From contig NZ_GL877879.1 of assembly GCF_000194155.1 (NCBI RefSeq), forward strand, positions 627,823 to 691,822: a DNA stretch of 64,000 nucleotides, in the 5' to 3' direction. The notes beneath the pieces were generated by a model, which was not told the origin of the DNA, did no database searches, and was given only the letters and a program-made list of their open reading frames with translations. Source of the DNA: Saccharopolyspora spinosa NRRL 18395. GTDB lineage: Bacteria > Actinomycetota > Actinomycetes > Mycobacteriales > Pseudonocardiaceae. Made by a program: the position numbers and the translations under genes. The stretch's first letter is position 1. Each line of letters begins with the position of its first letter. Below, one piece after another: positions 51,693-60,702 of the stretch.

Positions 51693-53462
51693 TCAGGATT
51701 CGGTGTGCTCACGGATCACGTCGCCGAGGGTGCCGCTGCGGATCAGCTCCGCGACGGTGGCGAGGTCGCCGTCGAGACGGCGGTCCACGTCGACGAACGG
51801 CACGTGTTCGCGGATGACGTCGTAGGCCGCCTTGGTGCCGTGTCCCAGCTGTCCCGCGCCACGCAGGTCGACGGCCTGGCAGCCGGCCAACAGCGTGATG
51901 GCCGTGATCTCGCGAACGAGCTCAACGACCGTGCGGGCGTCGCGCGCTGCGATCGTGCCCATGCTGACCTTGTCCTGGTTGTGCGCCTCGGTCGACCGGG
52001 AGAACGCCGTCGCGGGGTTGGTCAGTTTGAGGGCCTCGCCGGCCAAGGCGGACGCGGCTAGCTGCATGCCCTTGAAGCCGTGGTGCAGGCCAGCGTCCGG
52101 ATCGGACGGACCCCGTTGGGATGTGAGATTAGCGGTGAGGCCGTGGTTGAATTTTGTGTCGACCAGCAACGCCATCTGCCGGTCGAGGAGGTCACCCACG
52201 CTGGCGACGGCGAGCTTGAGCGAATCCATTCCGTGACCGACATGGCCACCGTAGAAGTTTCCTCCATTGTGTACTTCCGCGGTCAACGGGTCGAACAGCG
52301 GGTTGTCGTTGGTCGAGTTGATCTCGACGTTCAGCCAGCGTGTGACCCAGTCAAGCGTGTCCAGCAAGACCCCGTTCACATGGGGCGCGCAGCGGATCGA
52401 GTACCGGTCCTGGATCGCCCGGCCAAGCGCGACGAACCCGTCCGGGCCAGCGTCGGGCTCAAGGACTTGCGGGGCGTCGGTGCACAGCCGGGAACCGGTC
52501 AGCAGTGCGCGGGTCCGGGCCGACGACCGAATCTGGCCGGGCTGAGGCTTCTGTTGGTGAATCAGGGGGTGGAAGTGGCCACGGTTGCCCAGCAGCGCTT
52601 CAGCGGTCAGCGCCGTGCATAAGTCCGCGACATTGGCGATCTCGGCTGCATCGTGCGTGGCGAGGACCGCGAAGCCGGACATGAACGACGTGCCGTTAAT
52701 CAGTGCGAGGCCCTCCTTGGCCTCGAACGTCACCGGCACCAAGTCAGCGGCCCGCAGCGCGGCCGCCGCTGACATCTGTGTTCCGGCGACACGCACCTGA
52801 CCCGAGCCGAGCAGCATATCCGCGAGGTAGCACAGCGGTACCAGATCGCCGCTAGCACCCACGGAGCCGCGCTCGGGGATCAATGGCGTGATGTCGTGAC
52901 GCAGACAGTCGATGAGCAGCTGCACCACCTCGCGGCGGATGCCGGAGTAGCCACGCGCCAGGCAGTTAGCGCGCACCAGCATGGTGGCGCGCACGACGTC
53001 CTCGGGTGCGTAGGGTCCAGTGCCGTTCAGGTGGTAGGTGATCAGATTGCGTTGCAGTTGCGTCGTTTTGCCGGAGCTGAGGTGGAAGCGGGCGCTGTCG
53101 CCGAACCCCGTGGTCACGCCGTAGATAGGGTTGCCGGTCGCGATTAGTTTGTCGCGCACGCGGACCGAGTCGGCCATGCGCACTGCGGCCGTGTCGGCGA
53201 TGCGCACGGTCCCGGCGGCCGGGCTCCTGGCCCAGAGCGAGGTAGCGGCGGGAGTAAGGCTGTCGTCGCCCAGCACTACGTCTACGCCATTGGAGGTGGG
53301 CGCGACAGAAGGCTGCTCTGCGTGGAGTCTGATGTCATCCAACAAACCGCACTCCAAGGAATTGTTCGCATCGGCAGACCCGACGCTAGCCACTCTCAAG
53401 TTCGAGTCGTGCTGACCGAACGTAAGCACACCACGACTGCAACGTCGCTTGACCGAGGGCAA
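51693..53462 (-). CDS. MIO-type aromatic amino acid ammonia-lyase or 2,3-aminomutase
   Basis: Up to 589 aa. The self-forming MIO triad ASG (Ala203-Ser204-Gly205 in ERGSVGASGDLVPLC) and the catalytic Tyr114 in IYGVTTGFGDSA are clear. The specificity loop is LQRNLITYHLNGTGPYAPED. Later motifs are PHVNGVLLDTLDWV, EINSTNDNPLFD and GGNFYGGHVGHGMDSLKLA. Lyase and aminomutase cannot be separated by eye. The start is uncertain: family similarity begins near VVLGDDSLT (residue 62), and GTG at 53393 is one alternative. It heads the MIO-AKR-P450-P450 operon. Confidence 0.92.
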   Translation of the reverse strand: MPSVKRRCSRGVLTFGQHDSNLRVASVGSADANNSLECGLLDDIRLHAEQPSVAPTSNGVDVVLGDDSLTPAATSLWARSPAAGTVRIADTAAVRMADSVRVRDKLIATGNPIYGVTTGFGDSARFHLSSGKTTQLQRNLITYHLNGTGPYAPEDVVRATMLVRANCLARGYSGIRREVVQLLIDCLRHDITPLIPERGSVGASGDLVPLCYLADMLLGSGQVRVAGTQMSAAAALRAADLVPVTFEAKEGLALINGTSFMSGFAVLATHDAAEIANVADLCTALTAEALLGNRGHFHPLIHQQKPQPGQIRSSARTRALLTGSRLCTDAPQVLEPDAGPDGFVALGRAIQDRYSIRCAPHVNGVLLDTLDWVTRWLNVEINSTNDNPLFDPLTAEVHNGGNFYGGHVGHGMDSLKLAVASVGDLLDRQMALLVDTKFNHGLTANLTSQRGPSDPDAGLHHGFKGMQLAASALAGEALKLTNPATAFSRSTEAHNQDKVSMGTIAARDARTVVELVREITAITLLAGCQAVDLRGAGQLGHGTKAAYDVIREHVPFVDVDRRLDGDLATVAELIRSGTLGDVIREHTES

Positions 53463-53591
53463 TTCATGCAGAATCTTTGGTACAAGAGGGCATCCTCAAA
53501 GTGTTCGGAGTTCACAGGCTGATCACCGGTATGGCTCATTTGGGCGGCAAGTACAGGACAGCTTCGCCAGCGGCGACCGGAGGAACGCATA

Positions 53592-54476
53592 ATGATCGTT
53601 GTCACCGGAGCAACCGGCCACCTCGGCCGTCTCGTCATTGATGCCGTGCTGCAGCGTGGGGTACCCGCCCAGCAAGTCGTTGCGGCCGTGCGCGAGCCGC
53701 GGAAGGCGAGCGCATTCGCGGCACTGGGCGTCCAGATTCGTGAAGCCGACTATGACCGTCCCGACACCCTGACCAGCGCGTTTGATGGGGCAGACAAGGT
53801 GCTGCTGATCTCCGGTAGCGAGGTCGGCCGCCGCGTCCCGCAGCACAAGGCCGTGGTGGATGCGGCGAAGACAGCCGGGGTCCGGTTGCTTGCCTACACC
53901 AGCGTTCTGCACGCTGACAGCACCACACTCGTGCTCGCGCCCGAGCATCAGGCCACTGAGGAGTACATCCGAAGCTGCGGCCTTGCCTTCAGCCTGCTGC
54001 GCAACGGCTGGTACACCGAAAACTACGGACAGGCGGTAAGCCAGGCGTTGGGCAGCGGCACGATCATTGGCGCGGCCGGGGAAGGGCGGGTCGCGTCGGC
54101 CGCCCGCGTCGACTACGCCGCCGCTGCGGCGGCCGTGCTGACCACCGAGGGGCACGAGAAGACCATTTACGAACTGTCCGGCGATACGGCATGGACCATG
54201 TCCGAGTTGGCCGCAGCCGTCACCGACATCTCCGGCGTACAGGTCGGCTACAAGGACCTGAACCCCGACGAGTACATCCAGGCCATCACTGGCGCTGGTG
54301 TACCGGAACCGGTGGCGCGGACCCTGGCTCAAATCGAGGCCGACATCGCTAACGGCCTGCTCTCCGACACACCCGGCGATCTCTCCCGCCTCATCGGACG
54401 CCCCACCACACCTCTGCGCGACACCATCACCGACCTTGTCAAGGTTGCCGACGGTCCGGCCAATCAACCGGCGTAG
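53592..54476 (+). CDS. NAD(P)-binding reductase, QorB/NmrA-like
   Basis: 294 aa. MIVVTGATGHLGRLVIDAVL is the nucleotide-binding site, RKASAFAALGVQIREADYDR follows, and ILRNGWYTENY-type text (SLLRNGWYTENYGQAVSQAL) is typical of QorB-like NADPH:quinone oxidoreductases. The C-terminus is YELSGDTAWTMSELAAAVTD with a variable helical tail. It is divergent from the MIO operon across a 129-bp gap and starts a run of three plus-strand redox genes. Confidence 0.9.
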   Translation: MIVVTGATGHLGRLVIDAVLQRGVPAQQVVAAVREPRKASAFAALGVQIREADYDRPDTLTSAFDGADKVLLISGSEVGRRVPQHKAVVDAAKTAGVRLLAYTSVLHADSTTLVLAPEHQATEEYIRSCGLAFSLLRNGWYTENYGQAVSQALGSGTIIGAAGEGRVASAARVDYAAAAAAVLTTEGHEKTIYELSGDTAWTMSELAAAVTDISGVQVGYKDLNPDEYIQAITGAGVPEPVARTLAQIEADIANGLLSDTPGDLSRLIGRPTTPLRDTITDLVKVADGPANQPA

Positions 54477-54551
54477 CCGACGACCGCAGCCAGGCGCAGC
54501 CAACCGGCTGACGCGTAGCCGGCCCGCAAATAGCCACGCATGGAGTTTCCG

Positions 54552-55838
54552 ATGAACAGCTTGCCTGCGGAGGGACGTTGCCCTGTTGCACCGATCGGAT
54601 TCGATCTCTTGGACCCGGCCGCGCTTCGTGCCCCCTCCTCCGCGTACGTCTCGGCTCGGCAGGAGATGCCGGTCTTCTGGTACCCGTCGCTGAACGTGTG
54701 GATCATCACGTGTTACCAGGACGTCTTTCGCTATCTCAATGACCAGGAAAGCTTCCGGACCTCCAACCGGGACGCGGTGACCGTCCCGGAAGGGTTTGCC
54801 GAACGTTACCCCGCGTCCTTGTTGAACCACATCCTGCCCGCTCTGGATCCGCCCGCCCTCACCGCACCGAAAAGGGTCCTGCAGGAAGGTTTCTCCAAGC
54901 CCAGGCTACGTTCGTTCGAACAGCGGATCACGACCCGGGCACACAAGCTCATCGACGGTTTCGAGGCCGAGGGCAAGGCGGACCTGCTGCAGGCTTACTG
55001 TGCTCCCCTGACCATGCACACCCTCCTCGGGCTCCTCGGCTTGCCGGATAACGACGCAGATCGGGTCCGCAGGCTCGGCGACGCCGCGATCCGTGTCCTT
55101 GCCAGTGCACATGTGCCACTGGACGAACCGGAGCTGAGCGAGGTCTGGGAAGAATACATCGAAGGACAGGAGTACTTCCGCCGCATCGCCGATGAACGGG
55201 CCACCGCCCCTGGAGACGACGTGATCTCCCTCTTGGCCACCGCAACTGATGATCGCGCCCCGGCGGCACGTCTGCTCGATCGGGAACGGGTGGCCCTGAT
55301 CGTGACCGAACTAGCCTTTACCGGGCACGACACCACCGCGCAACTCATGGCGAGCATGTTGGCGCACCTGTCGGAGTTTCCCGCGTTGCGGGAGGAATTA
55401 CGCCGCGACCCCGGTCTTTGGCCGAATGTCGCTGAGGAGTCCCTACGCCGACACCCACCTGCCACGTTCGCGGCCCGGGCCGCTGTGCGGGATTTAGAGA
55501 TCGGCGGTGCGCTGATCCGCAAGGGTGACACCGCGTGGTTCGCACTGGCCGGGGCTTCGAACGACCCGGCGCACTATGACGATCCGGAGGTGTATGACAT
55601 CCGGCGGCCTCGGCCGACGGACCATCTCTCTTTCGGCCGTGGTCCGCACGCCTGCCCTGGTAGCCCACTGGCGCGCCTGCAGGCCACTCTTGGTGTCCGC
55701 ATCCTTCTAGAAAGGCTTCCCGACCTATCCACAGACCCGGACGACCCGGCCACCTTCGCGCCGACGGTAATAGTCTCCAAACGCGACCGGATGCCTGTGC
55801 GGTGGTCCCAGGTTCGTCAATCGCCGGAGCTCACCTGA
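54552..55838 (+). CDS. Cytochrome P450
   Basis: 428 aa from the ATG at 54552, which has GGAG 7 bp upstream; an ATG four codons earlier has no ribosome site. The I-helix LAFTGHDTTAQLMASML is canonical (acid-alcohol pair intact), with ExxR in AEESLRRHPPATFAAR and haem loop LSFGRGPHACPGSPLA. Unlike the two P450s of the divergent operon it looks fully conventional. It lies 75 bp after the QorB-like gene and 61 bp before the LLM oxidoreductase. Confidence 0.93.
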   Translation: MNSLPAEGRCPVAPIGFDLLDPAALRAPSSAYVSARQEMPVFWYPSLNVWIITCYQDVFRYLNDQESFRTSNRDAVTVPEGFAERYPASLLNHILPALDPPALTAPKRVLQEGFSKPRLRSFEQRITTRAHKLIDGFEAEGKADLLQAYCAPLTMHTLLGLLGLPDNDADRVRRLGDAAIRVLASAHVPLDEPELSEVWEEYIEGQEYFRRIADERATAPGDDVISLLATATDDRAPAARLLDRERVALIVTELAFTGHDTTAQLMASMLAHLSEFPALREELRRDPGLWPNVAEESLRRHPPATFAARAAVRDLEIGGALIRKGDTAWFALAGASNDPAHYDDPEVYDIRRPRPTDHLSFGRGPHACPGSPLARLQATLGVRILLERLPDLSTDPDDPATFAPTVIVSKRDRMPVRWSQVRQSPELT

Positions 55839-55899
55839 CTCCCATGCCGCCACGCCACGGCCACACATCACACCAGCACGCGCAAGCCGGAGGACGGTC

Positions 55900-56820
55900 A
55901 TGACGTTCGGGCGACCATCAGGCGCACCAATCGGACCGGGTGTGCTGCTGCCGACAGTTGGTGAACTCACGCAGCGACTGGGACTGACCGCAATGGCGCA
56001 GGCGGCTGAGCAGGCCGGAGCTGTTGGCCTGTACGCGTCAGATCACCTGCTCATGCTCGACCACGAGCCTGACGGCTTTCATCTCGCGGACGGAGACCAC
56101 CCCCCGTGGCCCCAAAACACCGATATCCACGAGGCATTGACGTGCTGCGCCGCTATTGCGGCAGTAACCTCCCGCTGCCGCATCGGCGCCATGATCGTCG
56201 CGGCGCAACGCAACGTCCTGCAACTCGCGAAGACCGTTGCCACGCTCGACACACTCAGCGGGGGCCGGATGGTCCTCGGGGTAGGGGCAGGCTGGTATCG
56301 CGAGGAGTTCGAGGCGCTCGGATACGACTTCGCCACCCGCGGCGTCCGGACTGATGAGATCCTTCAGGTGCTGCGTTCCGCGTGGAGTGGGCGTCCTCCG
56401 GAGTTCAGTGGCGACCAGATCACAGTGCCACCCCGTGTGCTGCTCTACCCGCGTCCCGCACAACCAGGAGTACCGCTGTGGGTCGGTGGCATGAGCCGAC
56501 CCGCGTTGCGCCGTGCAGCCAGGTTCGGTGACGGCTGGTGGGCTTGTGTCTACGCTGACCATCCAACCCCAGATGAACTGCGGAACCTTCTTGAATACCT
56601 GCGCAAGCAGCCCCGCCCGGTGGAATTGCCACCCCTTCATCTCGTGGCAGGACTCGTGCCCCACGATGACGATCAGGCGAAGCTGCTGCCCGATGCAGCC
56701 CGCACCGCAGCGGACCTTGGCTTCCACGAAGTAATCATCATGCCGCCCTGGAGTAAGGGCTTCGAGGCAGTTGCCGCCACGATCAGCGAAGTGCGCGAAG
56801 CGCTGACGGCGCTCAGGTGA
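55900..56820 (+). CDS. LLM-class F420-dependent oxidoreductase
   Basis: 306 aa TIM-barrel luciferase-like enzyme. AMAQAAEQAGAVGLYASDHL, CRIGAMIVAAQRNVLQLAKT, VATLDTLSGGRMVLGVGAGW and YREEFEALGYDFATRG are typical of the F420-using branch. GGAGG lies 7 bp before ATG. It could reduce or oxidise an intermediate of the adjacent P450 pathway. Cofactor choice is by family, not proven. Confidence 0.92.
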   Translation: MTFGRPSGAPIGPGVLLPTVGELTQRLGLTAMAQAAEQAGAVGLYASDHLLMLDHEPDGFHLADGDHPPWPQNTDIHEALTCCAAIAAVTSRCRIGAMIVAAQRNVLQLAKTVATLDTLSGGRMVLGVGAGWYREEFEALGYDFATRGVRTDEILQVLRSAWSGRPPEFSGDQITVPPRVLLYPRPAQPGVPLWVGGMSRPALRRAARFGDGWWACVYADHPTPDELRNLLEYLRKQPRPVELPPLHLVAGLVPHDDDQAKLLPDAARTAADLGFHEVIIMPPWSKGFEAVAATISEVREALTALR

Positions 56821-56879
56821 ATCGGCTCTGGCGCGAGTTTCGCGACCCTGGTGACGGGTCGTGATCGCGGTTGTTGATC

Positions 56880-57393
56880 ATATTGGGCTTGCTCTGTTGA
56901 TCTGGAAGCGTTGCTGCCTCATCTGGGCGGGCTGTGTGTGGAGCGAGTGGAGTACGGATCCGACGCCGTGACGATCTGCGCTCGGTCGCGCGTGGCCGAG
57001 GCGACCTGCCGGGCATGCGGGGTGCGGTCTGGGCGGGTGCACAGCCGTTACGTGCGCCGGTTGTCTGATGGCGTGCTCGGTAGGCGACCAGTGGTCATCG
57101 CGTTGACGGTCCGGCAGTTCGTGTGCCTGGATTCTCAGTGCACGACGAGGACGTTCGTGGAACAGGTCGACGGCCTGTCCGAGCCGAATCGACGTCGGAC
57201 GACTCCGCTGCTGGCGATGTTGGGGGCAGGTGGGCTTGGCGTTGGGGGGCGAGCTGGGGCACGTCTTGCCGCGATCTTGGGTATCAAAGTGGATCGGACG
57301 ATGCTGCTGCGTTTGGTGCGGGCACTGCCGGAGCCGGCGACCACGCCCGCCCCGGCAGTGCTCGGCGTGGATGACTTCGCCCTGCGCCGGGTT
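56880..57393 (+). pseudogene. ISL3-family transposase, N-terminal half
   Basis: LPHLGGLCVERVEYGSDAVT, ATCRACGVRSGRVHSRYVRR (zinc-ribbon CxxC), RQFVCLDSQCTTRTFVEQVD and the catalytic start VLGVDDFALRR identify ISL3. It breaks off just after the first catalytic aspartates. From 57394 to 57750 no frame is recognisable. Confidence 0.85.
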
Positions 57394-57749
57394 ATCTTGA
57401 GTTGATCAATTGCGCGGGGCTGTGACCTGCGTCGTATCGTCGAGGACGGTGTCGCCGACGAGACGGCGGTGCCGTCGTGGAGCCGGTTCAGCAGGGACCG
57501 ATCGTTACCGAAGTGCGTCGCGGGGATGTGGTTTTCTCCGGGACGGCAAGACCGGCGTTCAGCGAGATTCCCGCATGATCGTCTACTTTTGGATGATGAA
57601 GTGGTGCCGATCAAGCTGATTCAGCGGCGCTGCCCTGGCCCGGCTTGTGATCTGGTCGGCCCCACGGGGACTGGCTGGCCAGGCCACGCCGGACGCCGCG
57701 GTCGGCAACTCTGTACCGGGTTCTCACACGGCCAGTGGCGGCCGCGGGC

Positions 57750-58130
57750 CAAGCCAGCACGATGAACCGGTCCCGGGCGTTGCGGCACGCCCGCACCAAC
57801 GCCAGCACCTCCTCATCGCTGGCCGCATCAACTACCCGTTCCGGCTGGGAAAGCCGATGCCGAGGCCGGCTGCGCAACCCAGCCGGCCGCTCGCCCCGCA
57901 CCTCCGCCTGCAGGTCGGTGTCGTCACCACATCAAACAGCGCGTCCAGCACCCGCCCGTCCACCACGCCGACCGCGACCGCGTGCCGGAAGAACTCGCGC
58001 ACCGCCGCCATCACCCCGTTAATCCGGCCCGCACCCCGGACAACCCGTTGCGGCGCACAAGGTCGCCGAAGGCCGCATAGACGGACTTGGCCCAGTTCAA
58101 CAGCTCAGCATCTTTGATCACAGCGTCCGA
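57750..58130 (-). pseudogene. Tyrosine-recombinase fragment (N-terminal/core part)
   Basis: Across three frames the minus strand reads ELLNWAKSVYAAFGDLVRRN, VMAAVREFFRHAVAVGVVDG and RVVDAASDEEVLALVRACRN with ARDRFIVLA. This is the SAM-like arm and start of the catalytic domain of a site-specific integrase. The Arg-His-Arg-Tyr catalytic set is missing. Confidence 0.65.
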
Positions 58131-58139
58131 ACGATGCGC

Positions 58140-58470
58140 CATCGCCGGGGAGGAGCACTCGCCCTCACACCCCGAAACCTGGACCCCGACCAATGCCTGA
58201 TCCTGCTCCACGACAAAGGCAGCACCGTCCGCTGGCAGCCCGTCTCCCCCACCCTCGTGACCCACCTCCGCGACCACGCCGAACAACGCGGCGCAGCCGC
58301 ATCAGGCGGACAACTCCTCCGCTACACCAACGGAGACCCCATCACCACCCGACGCTACGACCACCTCTTTACCCGACTCGGCAACCATCTCCCCTGGGTC
58401 GCCACCCAGCAGATCAGCATCCACTGGCTTCGCCACACCACGCTCATCCGGGCCTCTCGCGCCGATGCTT
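58140..58470 (+). pseudogene. Tyrosine-recombinase C-terminal fragment
   Basis: LTPRNLDPDQCLILLHDKGS, TVRWQPVSPTLVTHLRDHAE, LLRYTNGDPITTRRYDHLFT and QISIHWLRHTTLI hold the H-x-L-R-H box of phage-type integrases. The final Tyr region is absent; the sequence switches to a TOBE domain. It is on the strand opposite to the neighbouring integrase piece, so an inversion or two different integrases are involved. Confidence 0.75.
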
Positions 58471-58499
58471 GCGGTGGGCAATCGACCATGATCCCGATC

Positions 58500-58846
58500 A
58501 TTACAACGGTACGGTCGAGGATCTGGGCATCGCCGAAAGGGCTGCCGTGCGCGTGCTGATCAAGTCGACCGAGGTGTCGCTGGCGACCGGGCCGCTCGCC
58601 GGGATCAGCATCCGCAACCAGCTTCCTGGCCAGGTCACGAGCATCGGCACCGGTGGTGCGATGGCGGCGGTGAAAGTTTCCGTCGAAGGCGCCGAGTTGA
58701 CCGCCGCCATCACCAAGGAAGCCGCTGCGGATTCGCACTTGGAAGTCGGTTCCTCGGTAATGGCGCTGGTCAAGTCGACGGAAATCTCGCGATCCCGGCG
58801 TTTGCAGGACGAGCAGGGGTCTGAAGACTTCGTGAAGAAGGTATGA
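58500..58846 (+). pseudogene. TOBE/Mop-domain (molbindin-like) protein, 5'-truncated
   Basis: One and a fraction TOBE domains: AVRVLIKSTEVSLATG (end of the first), then ISIRNQLPGQVTSIGTGGAM, AAVKVSVEGAELTAAITKEA and VGSSVMALVKSTEIS. Paired Mop domains bind molybdate. The start is lost at the integrase junction. A GTG at 58548 or 58554 could still give a short protein of about 95 aa, so activity is not excluded. Confidence 0.7.
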
Positions 58847-58906
58847 ACCCAGGGTGGGCATGCTTCGTTATGAGGGTATGGGAAGCCGAGGCTTGGGAGA
58901 GCGGAC

Positions 58907-59407
58907 ATGATGGCAAACGATCACGGCACGGTGCTCGCCACCATGACCTTCAACCTCGTAGCCCCGGCAGGAGCGATCGCCCCGGTTGGCGTGGAGCTGC
59001 GGTACGACAGCCGCAATCCGTACGAGATCGCCATGAAGCTCAACGTGGGCACGGACGGTCAGGTGGACTGGGTGATCGCCCGCGACCTGCTGGCCGACGG
59101 GCTGATCGCCGAGGCAGGCGAAGGCGACGTGCGAATCCGCCCCCGGCTGGACTCTTCGGGTGTGGTCGTGATCGAGTTGAGCTCGCCGTCGGGGCAGGCC
59201 TCCTTCGAGGTGCGCCCTCGACTGGACGCTTCGGGTGTGGTCGTGATCGAGTTGAGCTCGCCGTCGGGGCAGGCCTCCTTCGAGGTGGATGCCGATCAGC
59301 TTGTGGACTTCGTGAACGACACTTACGACGTGGTCGCGCCCGGTGATGAACACCGGTGGATGAATGTCGATGAGGTGCTGAGCCGGTTGCTTTCGCACAA
59401 CCTGTAG
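58907..59407 (+). CDS. SsgA-family sporulation/cell-division regulator with internal duplication
   Basis: 166 aa. ATMTFNLVAPAGAIAPVGVE, LRYDSRNPYEIAMKLNVGTD, VDWVIARDLLADGLIAEAGE and GDVRIRPRLD match SsgA-like proteins, which position septa and direct cell-wall synthesis in sporulating actinomycetes. Normal length is about 135-140 aa. Here 25 residues (RPRLD-[SA]-SGVVVIELSSPS and on to FEV) occur twice in frame. GGGAGAGC precedes the ATG. A partial loss or change of function is possible. Confidence 0.88.
   Translation: MMANDHGTVLATMTFNLVAPAGAIAPVGVELRYDSRNPYEIAMKLNVGTDGQVDWVIARDLLADGLIAEAGEGDVRIRPRLDSSGVVVIELSSPSGQASFEVRPRLDASGVVVIELSSPSGQASFEVDADQLVDFVNDTYDVVAPGDEHRWMNVDEVLSRLLSHNL
59138..59287 (+). 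repeat. 75-bp in-frame tandem duplication
   Basis: 59138-59212 and 59213-59287 are identical at 72 of 75 positions. The three differences all fall in the first 16 bases (positions 6, 9 and 16), so the last 59 bp are identical. Confidence 0.97.
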
Positions 59408-59544
59408 TGGTCTGGTTCTCCGGAAGCGCCGCACGCCAGGCGGGCGGCTGGGGGTCTTGGCGGTGTTGAACACCTGAAGACTGCGCCGCGCTGCGTCTCC
59501 GGGCCGGGAATCCACCCAGCGCAGGCTCAGCGCTGCATGCGGGT

Positions 59545-59800
59545 ATTCGTCGCCGTCGAATACGGCGTTGTATCGCTACCCGAATTAGATCCGGCGGTTC
59601 GAGCCATTGAGAATCCGCGTGTCACCGTCACGGCGCACGGTCGTCTCCAGCTCTCCGTAACATCCGGGCAGCCGTGGGGCTCGGTCAGCGCAAACGCGCA
59701 GATCTTCTCAAACCGGCTCCCGCTGTTCTCCGGATCCGAGCGTGCTGATACTGCCCATCGCCAGCCCACTGTGTACGCCGAAGAACGTCGTGATTGACGC
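59545..59800 (-). pseudogene. Acyl-CoA dehydrogenase fragment
   Basis: Minus strand frames give FFGVHSGLAMGSISTLGSGE, RFEKICAFALTEPHG, and GELETTVRRDGDTRILNGSN. This is the FAD/substrate-binding middle region of an acyl-CoA dehydrogenase. At least three frameshifts and no termini. The stretch 59408-59545 has no gene. Confidence 0.65.
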
Positions 59801-59849
59801 ATCTGCATGCGCAAACTCCATCCCGGTGAAGCGCGTCAGCAAATTGCTC

Positions 59850-60110
59850 GGCGCCTTGTCTGCAGAACGCGGATCCGCCCAGCTCAGAGGGCCGAGCTCG
59901 CGGAAGTCGTCGCACCCCTACTCGAGCGACTCCTGCACCATTCCATCGTGCTCACCCTCGAAGGTGACTCCTACCGGCTACGCGACCACCAAGCCCGCAT
60001 CGACACCCTCCGCCAAGCCACCACCGACACCCGGCAACCGCAACGCTAACCACCACCCCCGAGTGGGGAATTTCAGCGAGCAACTCTGGCCAAGATCATT
60101 AAACGGCGCC
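59850..60110 (+). pseudogene. IS21-type IstB C-terminal fragment and element end
   Basis: VVAPLLERLLHHSIVLTLEG with DSYRLRDHQARIDTL resembles the end of IstB ATPases. It is followed after the stop by GTGGGGAATTTCAGCGAGCA, similar to terminal repeats of actinobacterial IS21 elements. No IstA or IstB Walker motifs remain. 60111-60342 holds nothing I can identify. Confidence 0.45.
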
Positions 60111-60342
60111 AGTAGTGCACGGCTGGTACCCCTCGCACGATCAGCAGTGCGAGCAGGAATAAACCATAAGCATGAATCCGCAGATCAACACTGGTGAACG
60201 AGCGTTGAAACTACACACGTCCGGCAGCAGATCAATTGGCGGGCACACGATCAGCGAAGCGACCTTGTTGACCCGTATCGCAACGAGCACAGGGCACGCT
60301 TGCTCGCTCATGACAATCGGGAACGCCCAGCCGTCTGGACCG

Positions 60343-60702
60343 TCAGTCGTCTGTCTCAAGAGAGTCGAGCCGGCTGGCCAGACTCCTCATCGCCGTAGGC
60401 GTAATGGCCTCGAACAGCATCGGGTTGGCGATTTCCGCTACGAGATCAGTCATCTCCCGAGGAGCAAACTCGATGTCGTCTCGTCCTTCGACTTCGTTGG
60501 CCCAGTCCTCAAGCTCTTGCGCGGACAGCTTATCGGTGAGGAATTTGTCGATCACGGCGCGCAGCTCGGTGGGCCCGAGGGTGACGAGTTCCTCGTCGCA
60601 GTCCCAAGGGTACTTGCGCATTTCCGCGATCGCGTCGGGCGCGGTCTTACGTAGGAGCACCAGATCACTGACGGCCTGTCGGCGGGTTTCGAGATCCATC
60701 AT
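60343..60702 (-). CDS. Putative immunity protein
   Basis: 119 aa acidic protein (RRQAVSDLVLLRKTAPDAIA, EELVTLGPTELRAVIDKFLT, EGRDDIEFAPREMTDLVAEI). I do not recognise a named family. Its start overlaps the last codon of the toxin frame (ATGA), it is small, acidic and distal to a WXG100-toxin pair, so immunity to that toxin is the most economical reading. Confidence 0.7.
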   Translation of the reverse strand: MMDLETRRQAVSDLVLLRKTAPDAIAEMRKYPWDCDEELVTLGPTELRAVIDKFLTDKLSAQELEDWANEVEGRDDIEFAPREMTDLVAEIANPMLFEAITPTAMRSLASRLDSLETDD

